Both the position numbers and the translations under genes were made by a program. Below are positions 21,545 through 30,857 of a stretch of 64,000 nt of DNA, piece by piece. The DNA is taken from contig JBASCW010000042.1 in assembly GCA_049651845.1 (NCBI GenBank), positions 56,539 through 120,538 of the forward strand, read 5' to 3'. Origin of the DNA: RBG-16-66-20 sp049651845. Its GTDB lineage: Bacteria > Pseudomonadota > Gammaproteobacteria > Burkholderiales > SG8-39. The notes beneath the pieces were generated by a model. That model saw only the letters and a list, made by a program, of their open reading frames with translations, did no database searches and had not been told where the DNA came from. Numbering within the stretch: position 1 is the stretch's first letter; every line of letters starts with the position of its first letter.

Positions 21545-22481
21545 CAACGACGGTCAATGGGAGCGCGGGCTCATCGAGAAGCTCGCCACCGCGGCGCTCA
21601 AGGAGCAGCGGCGCGCGCGGCTCTGGGGGATTTTCTGGAAGCTGCTCACCTTCGCCTACATCACGGTGATCATCGTGCTCGCCTTCGACTGGAAGACGAG
21701 CAAGGAGCTGAAGGGCGACAAGCACACGGCGCTCGTCGAGGTGCAGGGCGTGATCGCGCCGGGCACGGAGTCGAGCGCGGAGAAGGTCGTGCTGGCGCTG
21801 CAATCCGCCTTCAAGGACAAGAACACCCAGGGCGTGGTCATGCGCATCAACTCGCCGGGCGGCAGCCCGGTGCAAGCGCAGGGCATCTTCGACGAGATGA
21901 AGCGGCTGCGCCAGAAGCATCCCGAGATCCCGCTCTACGCGGTGGTCGAGGACCTGTGCGCCTCGGGCGGCTACTACGTGGCGGCCGCCGCGGACAAGAT
22001 CTACGTCGCCAAGGGCAGCATCGTCGGCTCGATCGGCGTGCGCATGGACAACTTCGGCGTGGTCGGGCTCATGGAGAAGCTCGGCGTCGAGCGGCGCCTG
22101 ATCACCGCCGGCAAGAACAAGGCGCTGCTCGATCCGTTCCTCCCGGAAGATCCCGCGCACAAGCAGATCGCGGTGGACCTGATCACGGAAATCCACAACC
22201 AGTTCATCGCCGCCGTGCGCGAGGGCCGTGGCAAGCGCCTCAAGGAGACGCCGGACATGTTTTCCGGGCTGATCTGGAGCGGCGCGAAGAGCATCGAGCT
22301 CGGGCTCGCCGACGGCCTGGGCGGCCTCGACTACGTAGCGCGCGAGGTGGTCAAGGCCGAGGACATCGTCGACTTCACGCAGAAGGAGAACCTGGCCGAG
22401 AAGTTCGCGCGCCGCTTTGGCGCCGGCGCGATGGCGGCACTGCTCGACTTCTCGGTGCGCAGCGGCCTGACTATGCGCTGA
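21537..22481 (+). CDS. sppA: Signal peptide peptidase SppA (S49 family), short form
   Basis: The 314-residue protein has one N-terminal membrane anchor (about residues 28-52) and a periplasmic S49 serine protease domain. The nucleophile Ser143 is in LCASGGYYVAAAADKI, and the lysine general base region follows (RRLITAGKNKALLDPF). The short form acts as an oligomer that degrades cleaved signal peptides in the membrane. AAAGGAA lies 6 bases before the ATG. It ends convergently on the rsmI-like gene with an 11-base overlap. Confidence 0.93.
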   Translation: MADNDGQWERGLIEKLATAALKEQRRARLWGIFWKLLTFAYITVIIVLAFDWKTSKELKGDKHTALVEVQGVIAPGTESSAEKVVLALQSAFKDKNTQGVVMRINSPGGSPVQAQGIFDEMKRLRQKHPEIPLYAVVEDLCASGGYYVAAAADKIYVAKGSIVGSIGVRMDNFGVVGLMEKLGVERRLITAGKNKALLDPFLPEDPAHKQIAVDLITEIHNQFIAAVREGRGKRLKETPDMFSGLIWSGAKSIELGLADGLGGLDYVAREVVKAEDIVDFTQKENLAEKFARRFGAGAMAALLDFSVRSGLTMR

Positions 22482-23160
22482 GCAGCAGGAACACCGTAGG
22501 CCGCTTGCCGATGGGCTCGCGCTGCCTGCGCCAGTCTGCAATGGATCTGGTCCTGACGGTTTCGCTCCTCATCGTCAGATCGGTCGCGACACAGAGTTTC
22601 GTTGCCGGGCTGCAGCTCTCCAGCAGCGCGCCGAGCAAGGCATCGTTGCGGTAGGGCGTCTCGATGAAAATCTGCGTCTCGCGCTCGCGCCGCGAGCGCG
22701 CCTCGAGCTCGCGAATTCGCCTGCGGCGCTGTTCCGCCTCGCGCGGCAGGTAGCCGCAGAAGGCGAAGCGCTGGCCTTCCAGGCCCGAGGCCATGAGCGC
22801 GAGCACGATCGAGGAAGGCCCCACGAGCGGCACCACGCGAACGCCGGCCGCGTGCGCGGCCTCTACCAGCCTTGCGCCGGGGTCGGCGATCGCCGGGCAG
22901 CCGGCTTCCGAGAGCAAGCCGACGGACTCGCCTGCCTTGAGTCTTTCCATCTCATGAGAAAAGTCCGAATCAACGGTCGAAATGCTGAGCTCCTGCATCG
23001 GGCATGGCATTTCAATTTCCTTCAGGAACGCGCGCGCCGTCTTCGCATTCTCTACGACGAAATGCCGTAGCGTCCTGACCGTCTCGAGGGCCAAGGCCGG
23101 CAAGGCGTCGGCCGCGGCGCCGCCGAGCGGCGTGGGGATCGCGTAAAGGACGCCGGGCAT
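22471..23160 (-). CDS. RsmI-like SAM-dependent methyltransferase
   Basis: The 229-residue protein is a tetrapyrrole-methylase-fold enzyme related to RsmI, which 2'-O-methylates C1402 of 16S rRNA. It has YAIPTPLGG at the N-terminus, GLLSEAGCPAIADPGARLV (about residues 75-93) and VPLVGPSSIVLALMASGL. It is about 55 residues shorter than true RsmI and lacks its C-terminal domain. This is the maf-linked paralogue often annotated only as a SAM-dependent methyltransferase. The ATG at 23160 overlaps the maf stop as ATGA. The substrate is not known. Confidence 0.85.
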   Translation of the reverse strand: MPGVLYAIPTPLGGAAADALPALALETVRTLRHFVVENAKTARAFLKEIEMPCPMQELSISTVDSDFSHEMERLKAGESVGLLSEAGCPAIADPGARLVEAAHAAGVRVVPLVGPSSIVLALMASGLEGQRFAFCGYLPREAEQRRRRIRELEARSRRERETQIFIETPYRNDALLGALLESCSPATKLCVATDLTMRSETVRTRSIADWRRQREPIGKRPTVFLLLSA

Positions 23161-23750
23161 CAGCCCAGCACGTCGAAGCCGGACTCGCGCAGCAGCTCGC
23201 CCAGCGCGATCAGCGGCAGGCCGATCAGCGAGGTCGGATCTTCCGTGTCGATGCGCGCGATCAGGCTGATGCCGAGGCCCTCGGCCTTCGCGCTGCCGGC
23301 GCAGTCGTAGGGCTTCTCGAGCTGCAGGTAGCGTTCGATGCGCGCCACGTCCAGCGGCCGGAACGTGACGCGGCAAGGCACCACGCGCGCGCGTAGCGCC
23401 CCGGATTTCGTGTCCAGAACCGCCACCGCGGTATCGAACAGCGCGGTCCTGCCGCTCACCAGCGCCAGCTGCCGTACCGCGTTCTCGTGGTTGCCCGGCT
23501 TGTCGAGCCGCTCGCCGCCGCAGGAAGCCACCTGGTCCGATCCGATCACCAGCGCATCGGGATAGCGGATCGCGACCGCGCGGGCTTTCGCTTCGGCCAG
23601 GCGCGCGGCGGTGGCCGCCGGCGCCTCGTCGCCGCGCGGCACCTCGTCGATCTGGGGATTGGCGCATTCGAAGGGCATGCCGAGGCGCTCCAGCAGCCCG
23701 CGCCGGTACCTGGATGTCGAGGCGAGCACAACCCGCCGGGAAGATGGCAT
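23160..23750 (-). CDS. Maf-family nucleotide pyrophosphatase (YceF type)
   Basis: The 196-residue protein has the Maf pattern LASTSRYRR near the N-terminus and FECANPQIDE. The catalytic region VIGSDQVA (about residue 75) follows, and then KPYDCAGSAKAEGLG. YceF-type Maf proteins hydrolyse 7-methyl-GTP to the monophosphate, acting as house-cleaning enzymes. The position beside yceD-rpmF is the standard location for this subtype. It is divergent from yceD across 48 bases that carry a good sigma-70 promoter for the fatty-acid operon. Confidence 0.9.
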   Translation of the reverse strand: MPSSRRVVLASTSRYRRGLLERLGMPFECANPQIDEVPRGDEAPAATAARLAEAKARAVAIRYPDALVIGSDQVASCGGERLDKPGNHENAVRQLALVSGRTALFDTAVAVLDTKSGALRARVVPCRVTFRPLDVARIERYLQLEKPYDCAGSAKAEGLGISLIARIDTEDPTSLIGLPLIALGELLRESGFDVLG

Positions 23751-23759
23751 AGCTTTGTT

Positions 23760-23788
23760 TTGACAGAGATTTTTCAGGATGATACCAT
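23760..23788 (+). promoter_or_regulatory. Sigma-70 promoter of the yceD-rpmF-plsX-fab operon
   Basis: A consensus -35 TTGACA (23760-23765) is followed after 17 bases by TACCAT (23783-23788, 4 of 6). Transcription would begin near 23795, only about four bases before the yceD ATG, so the mRNA would be nearly leaderless. No regulator site is recognisable. Confidence 0.6.
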
Positions 23789-23798
23789 TCGCCCCCGT

Positions 23799-24308
23799 AT
23801 GTCGCATCAGCCGGTCATCGACGGCCTCGAATTCGCGAAGGCCGCATCGAGGCTGCAGGGGGCATGGCCGGTCGCCGAGTTCCTGCGTTTGCACGATGCG
23901 CTGCGCTCGACGCCGGGGATGCTGCACTACGAAATGCAGGGGATCCCCGAGGAACAGGGACGGCCGGCGCTGCACCTGCAGGTGCGCGGCGAGCTGCACC
24001 TGACCTGCCAGCGCTGCCTGGGTGCGCTCGAATTCCCGCTGCGGATCGAGACCTCGCTGCGGCTGGCGGCGACGCAGGAAGAAGTCGATGCCGAGCCGCT
24101 GGGCGCGGGCGGGCCCGAGAGCATCGTCGCTGGCAAGGAAATGCGGGTGCAGGCGCTGGTGGAGGACGAAGTGTTGCTGGCGATACCGATCGCGCCGCGG
24201 CACGAAGACTGCACCGGCACTGCAAAGGACGCCGCGAGCGATGCGGCGGGCGCAAGACAAATGCCGTTCGCGGGTCTTCGCGGCCTGATGGGCGGGACGA
24301 AACGCTGA
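23799..24308 (+). CDS. yceD: YceD/DUF177 family protein (23S rRNA accumulation protein)
   Basis: The 169-residue protein has the DUF177 hallmark of a beta-rich N-terminal half, then LTCQRCLGALEFPL (CxxC, about residues 69-82), followed by an acidic region and VEDEVLLAIPIAPRHEDC. YceD is needed for normal 23S rRNA levels in E. coli, and its plant homologue acts in 23S processing. It is invariably linked to rpmF, as here (32-base gap). The ATG gives the expected short lead-in to the conserved VIDGLEFA. Confidence 0.92.
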   Translation: MSHQPVIDGLEFAKAASRLQGAWPVAEFLRLHDALRSTPGMLHYEMQGIPEEQGRPALHLQVRGELHLTCQRCLGALEFPLRIETSLRLAATQEEVDAEPLGAGGPESIVAGKEMRVQALVEDEVLLAIPIAPRHEDCTGTAKDAASDAAGARQMPFAGLRGLMGGTKR

Positions 24309-24340
24309 CGCAGTCATAAACTAGGAACGAGGAGCAACAC

Positions 24341-24520
24341 ATGGCAGTCCAGCAGAACAAGAAGTCGCCGTCCAAGCGCGGCATGCACCGTTCGCACGAT
24401 TTCCTCGGCGCGCCGGCGCTGGCGGTCGAGCCGACCAGCGGCGAGGCGCACCTGCGCCACCACATCAGCCCGAGCGGCTACTACCGCGGCAAGAAGGTCA
24501 CCAAGGGCAAGGGCGACTGA
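24341..24520 (+). CDS. rpmF: 50S ribosomal protein L32
   Basis: The 59-residue protein begins MAVQQNKKSPSKRGMHRSHD and ends with SGYYRGKKV and a basic tail, the full bacterial L32. Zinc-binding cysteines are absent, as in most proteobacterial L32 proteins. GAGGAG lies about 7 bases before the ATG. The stop TGA overlaps the proposed plsX start (CTGA). Confidence 0.97.
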   Translation: MAVQQNKKSPSKRGMHRSHDFLGAPALAVEPTSGEAHLRHHISPSGYYRGKKVTKGKGD

Positions 24521-25527
24521 CGATCACCGTCGCCGTTGACTGCATGGGGGGCGATCACGGCCCCCATGTGACGGTGCCGGCCGCCCTCGACTTCCGGCGC
24601 GCAAACGCGGACGTGGAGCTCGTCCTCGTCGGGTTGCGCGACGCCATCGAAGCCGAGCTGGCGAAGCAGGGCACCGCGCCCGGCACCGGGCTGCGCGTGC
24701 GGCACGCCGGGCAGGCGGTGGCGATGGACGAGCCCCCGGTGCAGGCCCTGCGCTTGAAGAAGGATTCCTCGATGCGCGTCGCGGTCAACCTGGTCAAGAG
24801 CGGCGAGGCGCACGCCTGCGTGAGCGCGGGCAACACCGGCGCGCTGATGGCGATCTCGCGCTTTGTGCTCAAGACGCTGCCGGCGATCGACCGGCCGGCG
24901 ATCGCCACGGGCGTGCCGAACGCCAAGGGCGGCTTCACCTACATCCTCGACCTCGGCGCGAACGTGGACAGCACGCCCGAGCAGCTGATGCAGTTCGGCG
25001 TCATGGGCGCGATGCTGGTGTCGGCGGTCGAGCAGCGCGAGCGCCCGAGCGTGGGGCTGCTCAACATCGGCATCGAGGACATCAAGGGCAACGAGACGGT
25101 GAAGCAGGCCGGCGAGCTGCTGCGCGCGAGCGGCCTCAATTTCCACGGTAACGTCGAGGCCGACGACATCTACAAGGGCACGGTGGACGTGGTCGTCTGC
25201 GACGGCTTCGTCGGCAATTCGGTGCTGAAGGCGTCCGAGGGCGTCGCCAAGATGATCGTCGGCTTCCTGCGCCAGGAGTTCTCGCGCAACCCGCTGCGCA
25301 AGCTCTCGGCGCTGTTCGCGATGCCGGTCCTCAAGGCGATGCGCGCGCGCATGGACCCGGGCAACTACAACGGCGCGAGCCTGCTCGGCCTCAAGGGCAT
25401 CGTCATCAAGAGCCACGGCTCGGCCGACCGCTACGCGTTCGGCCAGGCGCTGCGGCGCGCCGCCGAGGAGGTGCGCAACGACGTCGTGCGCCGGATTACC
25501 GACAGCATGGCCAGGGCGCACGCGTGA
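24517..25527 (+). CDS. plsX: Phosphate acyltransferase PlsX
   Basis: PlsX makes acyl-phosphate from acyl-ACP for phosphatidic acid synthesis. The sequence has DCMGGDHGPHVTVPA, then VSAGNTGALMAIS, DLGANVDSTPEQLMQF, CDGFVGNSVLK and the C-terminal ADRYAFGQALRRA. The first ATG (24544) would cut off the conserved first strand. The codons just upstream read T-I-T-V-A-V-D-C, as in other PlsX proteins, and the only candidate starts are CTG 24517 (overlapping the rpmF stop) or ATC 24523. I placed the start at CTG on that basis, giving 336 residues. The conservative alternative from ATG gives 327. It overlaps fabH as GTGA. Confidence 0.9.
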   Translation: MTITVAVDCMGGDHGPHVTVPAALDFRRANADVELVLVGLRDAIEAELAKQGTAPGTGLRVRHAGQAVAMDEPPVQALRLKKDSSMRVAVNLVKSGEAHACVSAGNTGALMAISRFVLKTLPAIDRPAIATGVPNAKGGFTYILDLGANVDSTPEQLMQFGVMGAMLVSAVEQRERPSVGLLNIGIEDIKGNETVKQAGELLRASGLNFHGNVEADDIYKGTVDVVVCDGFVGNSVLKASEGVAKMIVGFLRQEFSRNPLRKLSALFAMPVLKAMRARMDPGNYNGASLLGLKGIVIKSHGSADRYAFGQALRRAAEEVRNDVVRRITDSMARAHA

Positions 25528-26483
25528 TTTTTTCGCGCATCGTCGGCACCGGCAGCTACCTGCCGCCCACGGTCCTCACCAACGACGAGCTCTCCAGGCG
25601 CGTGGACACGAGCGACGCCTGGATCCAGGAGCGCACCGGGATCCGCCAGCGGCACATCGCCGACAAGTCGCAGGCTTCGAGCGACCTCGCGCTCGAAGCG
25701 AGCCGGCGCGCGCTCGAAGCGGCCGGCGTCACGGCTGCCGGGATCGACCTCATCATCGTCGCCACGTCGACGCCGGACTACATCTTTCCCAGCACTGCCT
25801 GCTTGCTGCAAGCGAAACTGGGCGTGAAAGGCTGTGCGGCTTTCGACATGCAGGCGGTCTGCAGCGGATTCGTATACGCGCTCGCGACCGCCGATAGTTT
25901 GATGAAGAATGGAATTTATAGCAAAGCGCTCGTTGTCGGCGCCGAAGTGTTTTCGCGCATACTGGACTGGAACGACCGCGCCACCTGCGTGCTGTTCGGC
26001 GACGGCGCGGGCGCGGTGGTGCTCGCGGCCGGCGACAAGCCCGGCCTGCACGCCTCGGCGCTGCATGCCGACGGCAGCCTGGCCGGCATCCTCTCGGTGC
26101 CCGGCAACGTCTGCGGCGGCAGCATCATGGGCTCGCCGTTCCTGCAAATGCAGGGCAACCAGGTGTTCAAGGTCGCGGTGAAGGTGCTCGACGAATGCGC
26201 GCGCGAGGTCGTCGCGGCGGCCGGCATGACGCTGGCGGACGTGGACTGGCTGATACCGCACCAGGCGAACGTGCGCATCCTCGAGGCGACTGCGAAGCGG
26301 CTCGGCCTGCCACGCGAGAAGCTCGTGGTCACGGTCGGCCATCATGCGAACACGTCGGCCGCCTCGGTGCCGCTCGCGCTCGACGAGTACCTGCGGGCGG
26401 GCAGGATCAAGGCCGGCCAGAAGGTGATGCTGCAGGGCGTGGGCGGCGGCTTTACGTGGGGCGCGTCCCTGGTCACGATATGA
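25524..26483 (+). CDS. fabH: Beta-ketoacyl-ACP synthase III
   Basis: This 319-residue enzyme starts fatty-acid synthesis by condensing acetyl-CoA with malonyl-ACP. The catalytic triad is visible: Cys113 in DMQAVCSGFVYAL, His in WLIPHQANVRI and Asn in GHHANTSAASVPLAL. The start is GTG, overlapping the plsX stop. The length matches E. coli FabH (317). It is the third enzyme gene of the operon, with fabD next. Confidence 0.96.
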   Translation: MIFSRIVGTGSYLPPTVLTNDELSRRVDTSDAWIQERTGIRQRHIADKSQASSDLALEASRRALEAAGVTAAGIDLIIVATSTPDYIFPSTACLLQAKLGVKGCAAFDMQAVCSGFVYALATADSLMKNGIYSKALVVGAEVFSRILDWNDRATCVLFGDGAGAVVLAAGDKPGLHASALHADGSLAGILSVPGNVCGGSIMGSPFLQMQGNQVFKVAVKVLDECAREVVAAAGMTLADVDWLIPHQANVRILEATAKRLGLPREKLVVTVGHHANTSAASVPLALDEYLRAGRIKAGQKVMLQGVGGGFTWGASLVTI

Positions 26484-26505
26484 ATGCGAAGAAGGCAAGA
26501 GGCGC

Positions 26506-27441
26506 ATGAAACTCGCGATGGTCTTCCCCGGGCAGGGCTCGCAATCGGTCGGCATGCTGAAGGGCTACGCTGGGCTTGCCGGTGTCGATGGCGTACGCGC
26601 GGCGGCAAGCGCTGCGCTGGGCGCGGATTTTCTCAAGCTGCTAGACGAGGGGCCGGCGGAGCAGCTCAACCTCACCGTGAACACGCAGCCGGCGATGGTG
26701 ACCGCGGCGATCACGGCGTACCGCGCCTGGCTCGCCGCCGGCGGTCCGGCGCCATCGCTCGTCGCCGGGCACAGCCTCGGCGAGTATTCGGCGCTCGTCG
26801 CCGCGGGCGCGCTCACGCTCGAGGCGGCGCTGCCGCTGGTGCGCTTCCGCGCGCAGTCGATGCAGGCAGCGGTGCCCGAGGGCCAGGGCGCGATGGCGGC
26901 GATCCTCGGCCTCGACGACGACGGCGCGCGCGCCGCCTGCGCGGAAAGCGCGCAGGGCGAGGTCGTGCAGGCGGTCAACTTCAACGCGCCTGGCCAGGTC
27001 GTCCTGGCAGGCCACAAGGCCGCGGTGGCGCGCGCCATCGAAGCCTGCAAGGCGCGCGGCGCGAAGCGCGCGATGCCGCTGCCGGTGAGCGCGCCCTTTC
27101 ATTCGAGTTTGATGAAACCGGCTGGGGAGAAGCTGCGGATTTATTTTGAAAAGCTTTCTTTTCAGGATCCGAAAGTTCCGGTCATCAACAACGTCGACGT
27201 CGCGATCGAATCCGATGCATGCAAGATCAAGGACGCACTTGTGCGCCAGGCGGCATCGCCGGTGCGCTGGGCGGAGACGATCCGCGCGATGGCCGCGCAG
27301 GGCGTGACGCACGTGGTCGAATGCGGGCCGGGCAAGGTGCTCGCGGGGCTGGTGAAGCGCATCGAGCCGAAGCTGCAGGGCTTCGCGGCGGCCGACCGCG
27401 CCTCGCTCGAGCAGTCGCTCACCGCGGTGCAGGGAGGCTGA
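26506..27441 (+). CDS. fabD: Malonyl-CoA:ACP transacylase
   Basis: This 311-residue enzyme moves the malonyl group from CoA to ACP. It has the N-terminal FPGQGSQSVGM and the nucleophile Ser90 in AGHSLGEYSALVAAG. The catalytic His lies in PVSAPFHSSLMKP, and the C-terminal VVECGPGKVLAGLVKR follows. fabG begins one base after its stop codon. The gene is ordinary in length and composition. Confidence 0.96.
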   Translation: MKLAMVFPGQGSQSVGMLKGYAGLAGVDGVRAAASAALGADFLKLLDEGPAEQLNLTVNTQPAMVTAAITAYRAWLAAGGPAPSLVAGHSLGEYSALVAAGALTLEAALPLVRFRAQSMQAAVPEGQGAMAAILGLDDDGARAACAESAQGEVVQAVNFNAPGQVVLAGHKAAVARAIEACKARGAKRAMPLPVSAPFHSSLMKPAGEKLRIYFEKLSFQDPKVPVINNVDVAIESDACKIKDALVRQAASPVRWAETIRAMAAQGVTHVVECGPGKVLAGLVKRIEPKLQGFAAADRASLEQSLTAVQGG

Positions 27442-27442
27442 G

Positions 27443-28165
27443 ATGTTCGACGGCAAGCTTGCACTGGTTACCGGCGCGTCGCGCGGCATCGGTCACGCGA
27501 TCGCGCTCGAACTCGCGAAGCAGGGCGCGAAGGTCGTCGGCACCGCGACCGGCGAGGCTGGCGTGAAGGCGATTGCCGACGCGGGCCTGATCGCCAAGGT
27601 CATGAACGTGCGCGATGCGGCGCATACCGATGCCGTGCTCGCCGAAATACAGAAGGAGGCCGGCGACATCGCGGTGCTCGTGAACAACGCGGGCATCACG
27701 CGCGACAACCTCGCGCTGCGCATGAAGGACGCCGACTGGGACGAGGTCATCGAGACCAATCTGAAGTCGGTGTTCCGTCTGTCGCGCGCGGTGATGCGCG
27801 GCATGATGAAGGCGCGCTGGGGACGCATCATCAACATCACCTCGGTGGTCGGCGCCTCGGGCAACCCGGGCCAGGCGAACTACGCGGCCGCGAAGGCGGG
27901 CATCGTCGGCATGTCGAAGTCGCTCGCGCAGGAGCTCGGCAGCCGCAACATCACGGTCAACTGCGTCGCGCCGGGCTTCATCGACACCGACATGACGCGC
28001 GCGCTGCCGGAAGCGCAGAGGAACGCGCTGCTCGAGCGCATCCCGCTCGGGCGCCTCGGCCAGGCGCAGGACATCGCCGCGGCGGTCGCGTATCTCGCGT
28101 CCCCCGCCGCAGGCTACGTCACGGGCGCGGTGCTACACGTCAACGGCGGAATGTATCTCGCCTGA
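27443..28165 (+). CDS. fabG: 3-oxoacyl-ACP reductase
   Basis: The 240-residue NADPH-dependent short-chain dehydrogenase has TGASRGIGHAIA for cofactor binding, VNNAGITRDNL, and Ser in NITSVVGASGNPGQ. The catalytic Tyr147 and Lys are in NYAAAKAG, and the C-terminal YVTGAVLHVNGGMYL is present. It reduces 3-oxoacyl-ACP in the elongation cycle. It is tightly placed between fabD and acpP. Confidence 0.96.
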   Translation: MFDGKLALVTGASRGIGHAIALELAKQGAKVVGTATGEAGVKAIADAGLIAKVMNVRDAAHTDAVLAEIQKEAGDIAVLVNNAGITRDNLALRMKDADWDEVIETNLKSVFRLSRAVMRGMMKARWGRIINITSVVGASGNPGQANYAAAKAGIVGMSKSLAQELGSRNITVNCVAPGFIDTDMTRALPEAQRNALLERIPLGRLGQAQDIAAAVAYLASPAAGYVTGAVLHVNGGMYLA

Positions 28166-28171
28166 TTCCGG

Positions 28172-28177
28172 TAAAAT
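28172..28177 (+). promoter_or_regulatory. Possible -10 box for acpP
   Basis: TAAAAT lies 28 bases before the acpP ATG, in the 40-base fabG-acpP gap. A recognisable -35 is missing. acpP often has an extra internal promoter for high expression, which makes this plausible but weak. Confidence 0.3.
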
Positions 28178-28205
28178 ATCGATTGCGAACTGTGAAGGGG
28201 AAGGC

Positions 28206-28445
28206 ATGGACAACATCGAACAGCGGGTCAAGAAGATCATTGCCGAGCAGCTCGGCGTGAACGAGGCCGAGATCAAGACCGAGTCGTCGTTCGTCGACGA
28301 CCTGGGCGCCGATTCGCTCGACACTGTCGAGCTGGTGATGGCCCTCGAGGAGGAATTCGAGACCGAGATCCCCGACGAGGACGCCGAGAAGATCACCACC
28401 GTGCAGCAGGCGATCGACTACGTGAAGGCGCACTCCAAGGCCTGA
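28206..28445 (+). CDS. acpP: Acyl carrier protein
   Basis: The 79-residue acidic four-helix protein carries the phosphopantetheine attachment Ser37 in DDLGADSLDTVELVMALEE. It carries the growing acyl chain for all Fab enzymes and for PlsX and FabH encoded beside it. The holo-ACP synthase gene acpS is about 11.5 kb downstream (39900). A GAAGGGG ribosome-binding site precedes the ATG. Confidence 0.98.
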   Translation: MDNIEQRVKKIIAEQLGVNEAEIKTESSFVDDLGADSLDTVELVMALEEEFETEIPDEDAEKITTVQQAIDYVKAHSKA

Positions 28446-28468
28446 CGGGCGAGCGAACCCCCGCCACA

Positions 28469-29707
<1,239 letters not shown>

Positions 29708-29716
29708 GACGGCGCC

Positions 29717-30175
29717 GTGAACAGCGCCCGGCCTGTCCGGCTCGCGCTTTCTCCTGCCCCGGGGTTCGCCCTCCTGATCATCGTCGCGCACGGGATCGCC
29801 GCGGCCTGTTTCCTGACGGTTTCGACAGGTTGGCTCGCCGCAAGCGCGGCAGTGTTCGTCCTTGCGCTCGGCGCGGCCGCCGCCTGGCACCGCGCGCTGC
29901 TGCGCAGCAGCCGCTCGCCGCGGGCGATCGAGATCTCGCCCTCGGGCGACGCTTGCTGCCTCTTCGCCGATGGCAGTTCCTGCGCGATCGCGGCGCGCCC
30001 GGGCGCCGGGGTCAACCGCCACTGGGTCTCGCTTCGCCTGCAATCCCGTTGGAGCCGCTCCCTGCTGGTGGTTGCGGGCATGCTGTCGCAGGACGGCTTC
30101 CGCGTGCTGCGACTCTGGGCGCTCTGGGGCCGGCTGCCCGGCGTAGCGCGCCGGCAACTTGCAGGATTGCCATAA
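29717..30175 (+). CDS. YgfX-like small membrane protein
   Basis: The 152-residue protein has two adjacent N-terminal helices (about residues 18-60), then a soluble part with WHRALLRSSRSP, RHWVSLRLQSRW and a C-terminal LRLWALWGRLP. This matches the protein YgfX (CptA-like toxin) layout. In betaproteobacteria a YgfX-like gene regularly lies between fabF and rpoE. There is no adjacent SdhE/CptB antitoxin gene, so a toxin role is not supported here. Confidence 0.6.
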   Translation: MNSARPVRLALSPAPGFALLIIVAHGIAAACFLTVSTGWLAASAAVFVLALGAAAAWHRALLRSSRSPRAIEISPSGDACCLFADGSSCAIAARPGAGVNRHWVSLRLQSRWSRSLLVVAGMLSQDGFRVLRLWALWGRLPGVARRQLAGLP

Positions 30176-30190
30176 GGCAACGAATGCAAC

Positions 30191-30217
30191 GAACTATTTT
30201 CAAAGGCCCTTGTCTGT
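30191..30217 (+). promoter_or_regulatory. Probable sigma-E-dependent promoter of rpoE
   Basis: GAACTA (30191-30196), 16 bases, then TCTGT (30213-30217) matches the extracytoplasmic sigma-E pattern GAACTT-N16-TCTGA with one mismatch per element. It lies 36 bases upstream of the rpoE ATG, as expected for sigma-E autoregulation of the rpoE-rseA-rseB-mucD operon. Confidence 0.65.
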
Positions 30218-30253
30218 GGCACATAGGCAAGGCGGGCGGGGGGCCTGGCAGCC

Positions 30254-30853
30254 ATGTCTGAGCGCCAGATCGACCAGCAGTTGGTCGAGCGCGCGCAGCG
30301 CGGCGACAAGCGGGCCTTCGAGCTGCTGGTGGAGAAGTACGAGCGCAAGCTCGCGCGGCTGCTGTCGCGCCTGATCCGCGACCCGGGCGAGGTCGAGGAC
30401 GTGACGCAGGAAGCGTTCATCAAGGCGTACCGTGCGCTGCCCTCCTTCCGTGGCGACAGTGCGTTTTACACGTGGCTGTACAGGATCGGCATCAACACCG
30501 CCAAGAATTACCTGGTGGCGATGGGCAGGCGGGCGCCAACCTCGACCGACGTGGAGGCCGAGGAGGCGGAAGGGCAGGAAGGCGGCGAGTTGCTGCGCGA
30601 CATCAGCACGCCGGAGAGCCTGCTGCTGACGAAGGAGATCGGCGACACGGTGAACGCGGCGATCGAGTCGCTGCCGGAAGAGCTGCGCAGCGCGATTCAG
30701 CTGCGCGAGCTCGAGGGCATGAGTTACGAGGAGATCGCGAAGCTGATGGATTGCCCGATCGGCACCGTGCGCTCCCGGATCTTCCGGGCGCGCGAAGCGA
30801 TCGCCGAGCGCCTGAAGCCGCTGCTGGACGGGGCGAAGGACAAGAGGTGGTAG
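30254..30853 (+). CDS. rpoE: RNA polymerase sigma factor RpoE (AlgU)
   Basis: The 199-residue ECF sigma factor has region 2 with RDPGEVEDVTQEAFIKAYRAL (-10 recognition, about residues 40-62) and region 4 with YEEIAKLMDCPIGTVRSRIFRAREAI (-35 recognition). It directs the envelope stress response and is held inactive by RseA, encoded 4 bases downstream. The ATG follows a candidate sigma-E promoter, so the gene is probably autoregulated. Confidence 0.95.
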   Translation: MSERQIDQQLVERAQRGDKRAFELLVEKYERKLARLLSRLIRDPGEVEDVTQEAFIKAYRALPSFRGDSAFYTWLYRIGINTAKNYLVAMGRRAPTSTDVEAEEAEGQEGGELLRDISTPESLLLTKEIGDTVNAAIESLPEELRSAIQLRELEGMSYEEIAKLMDCPIGTVRSRIFRAREAIAERLKPLLDGAKDKRW

Positions 30854-30857
30854 CACG

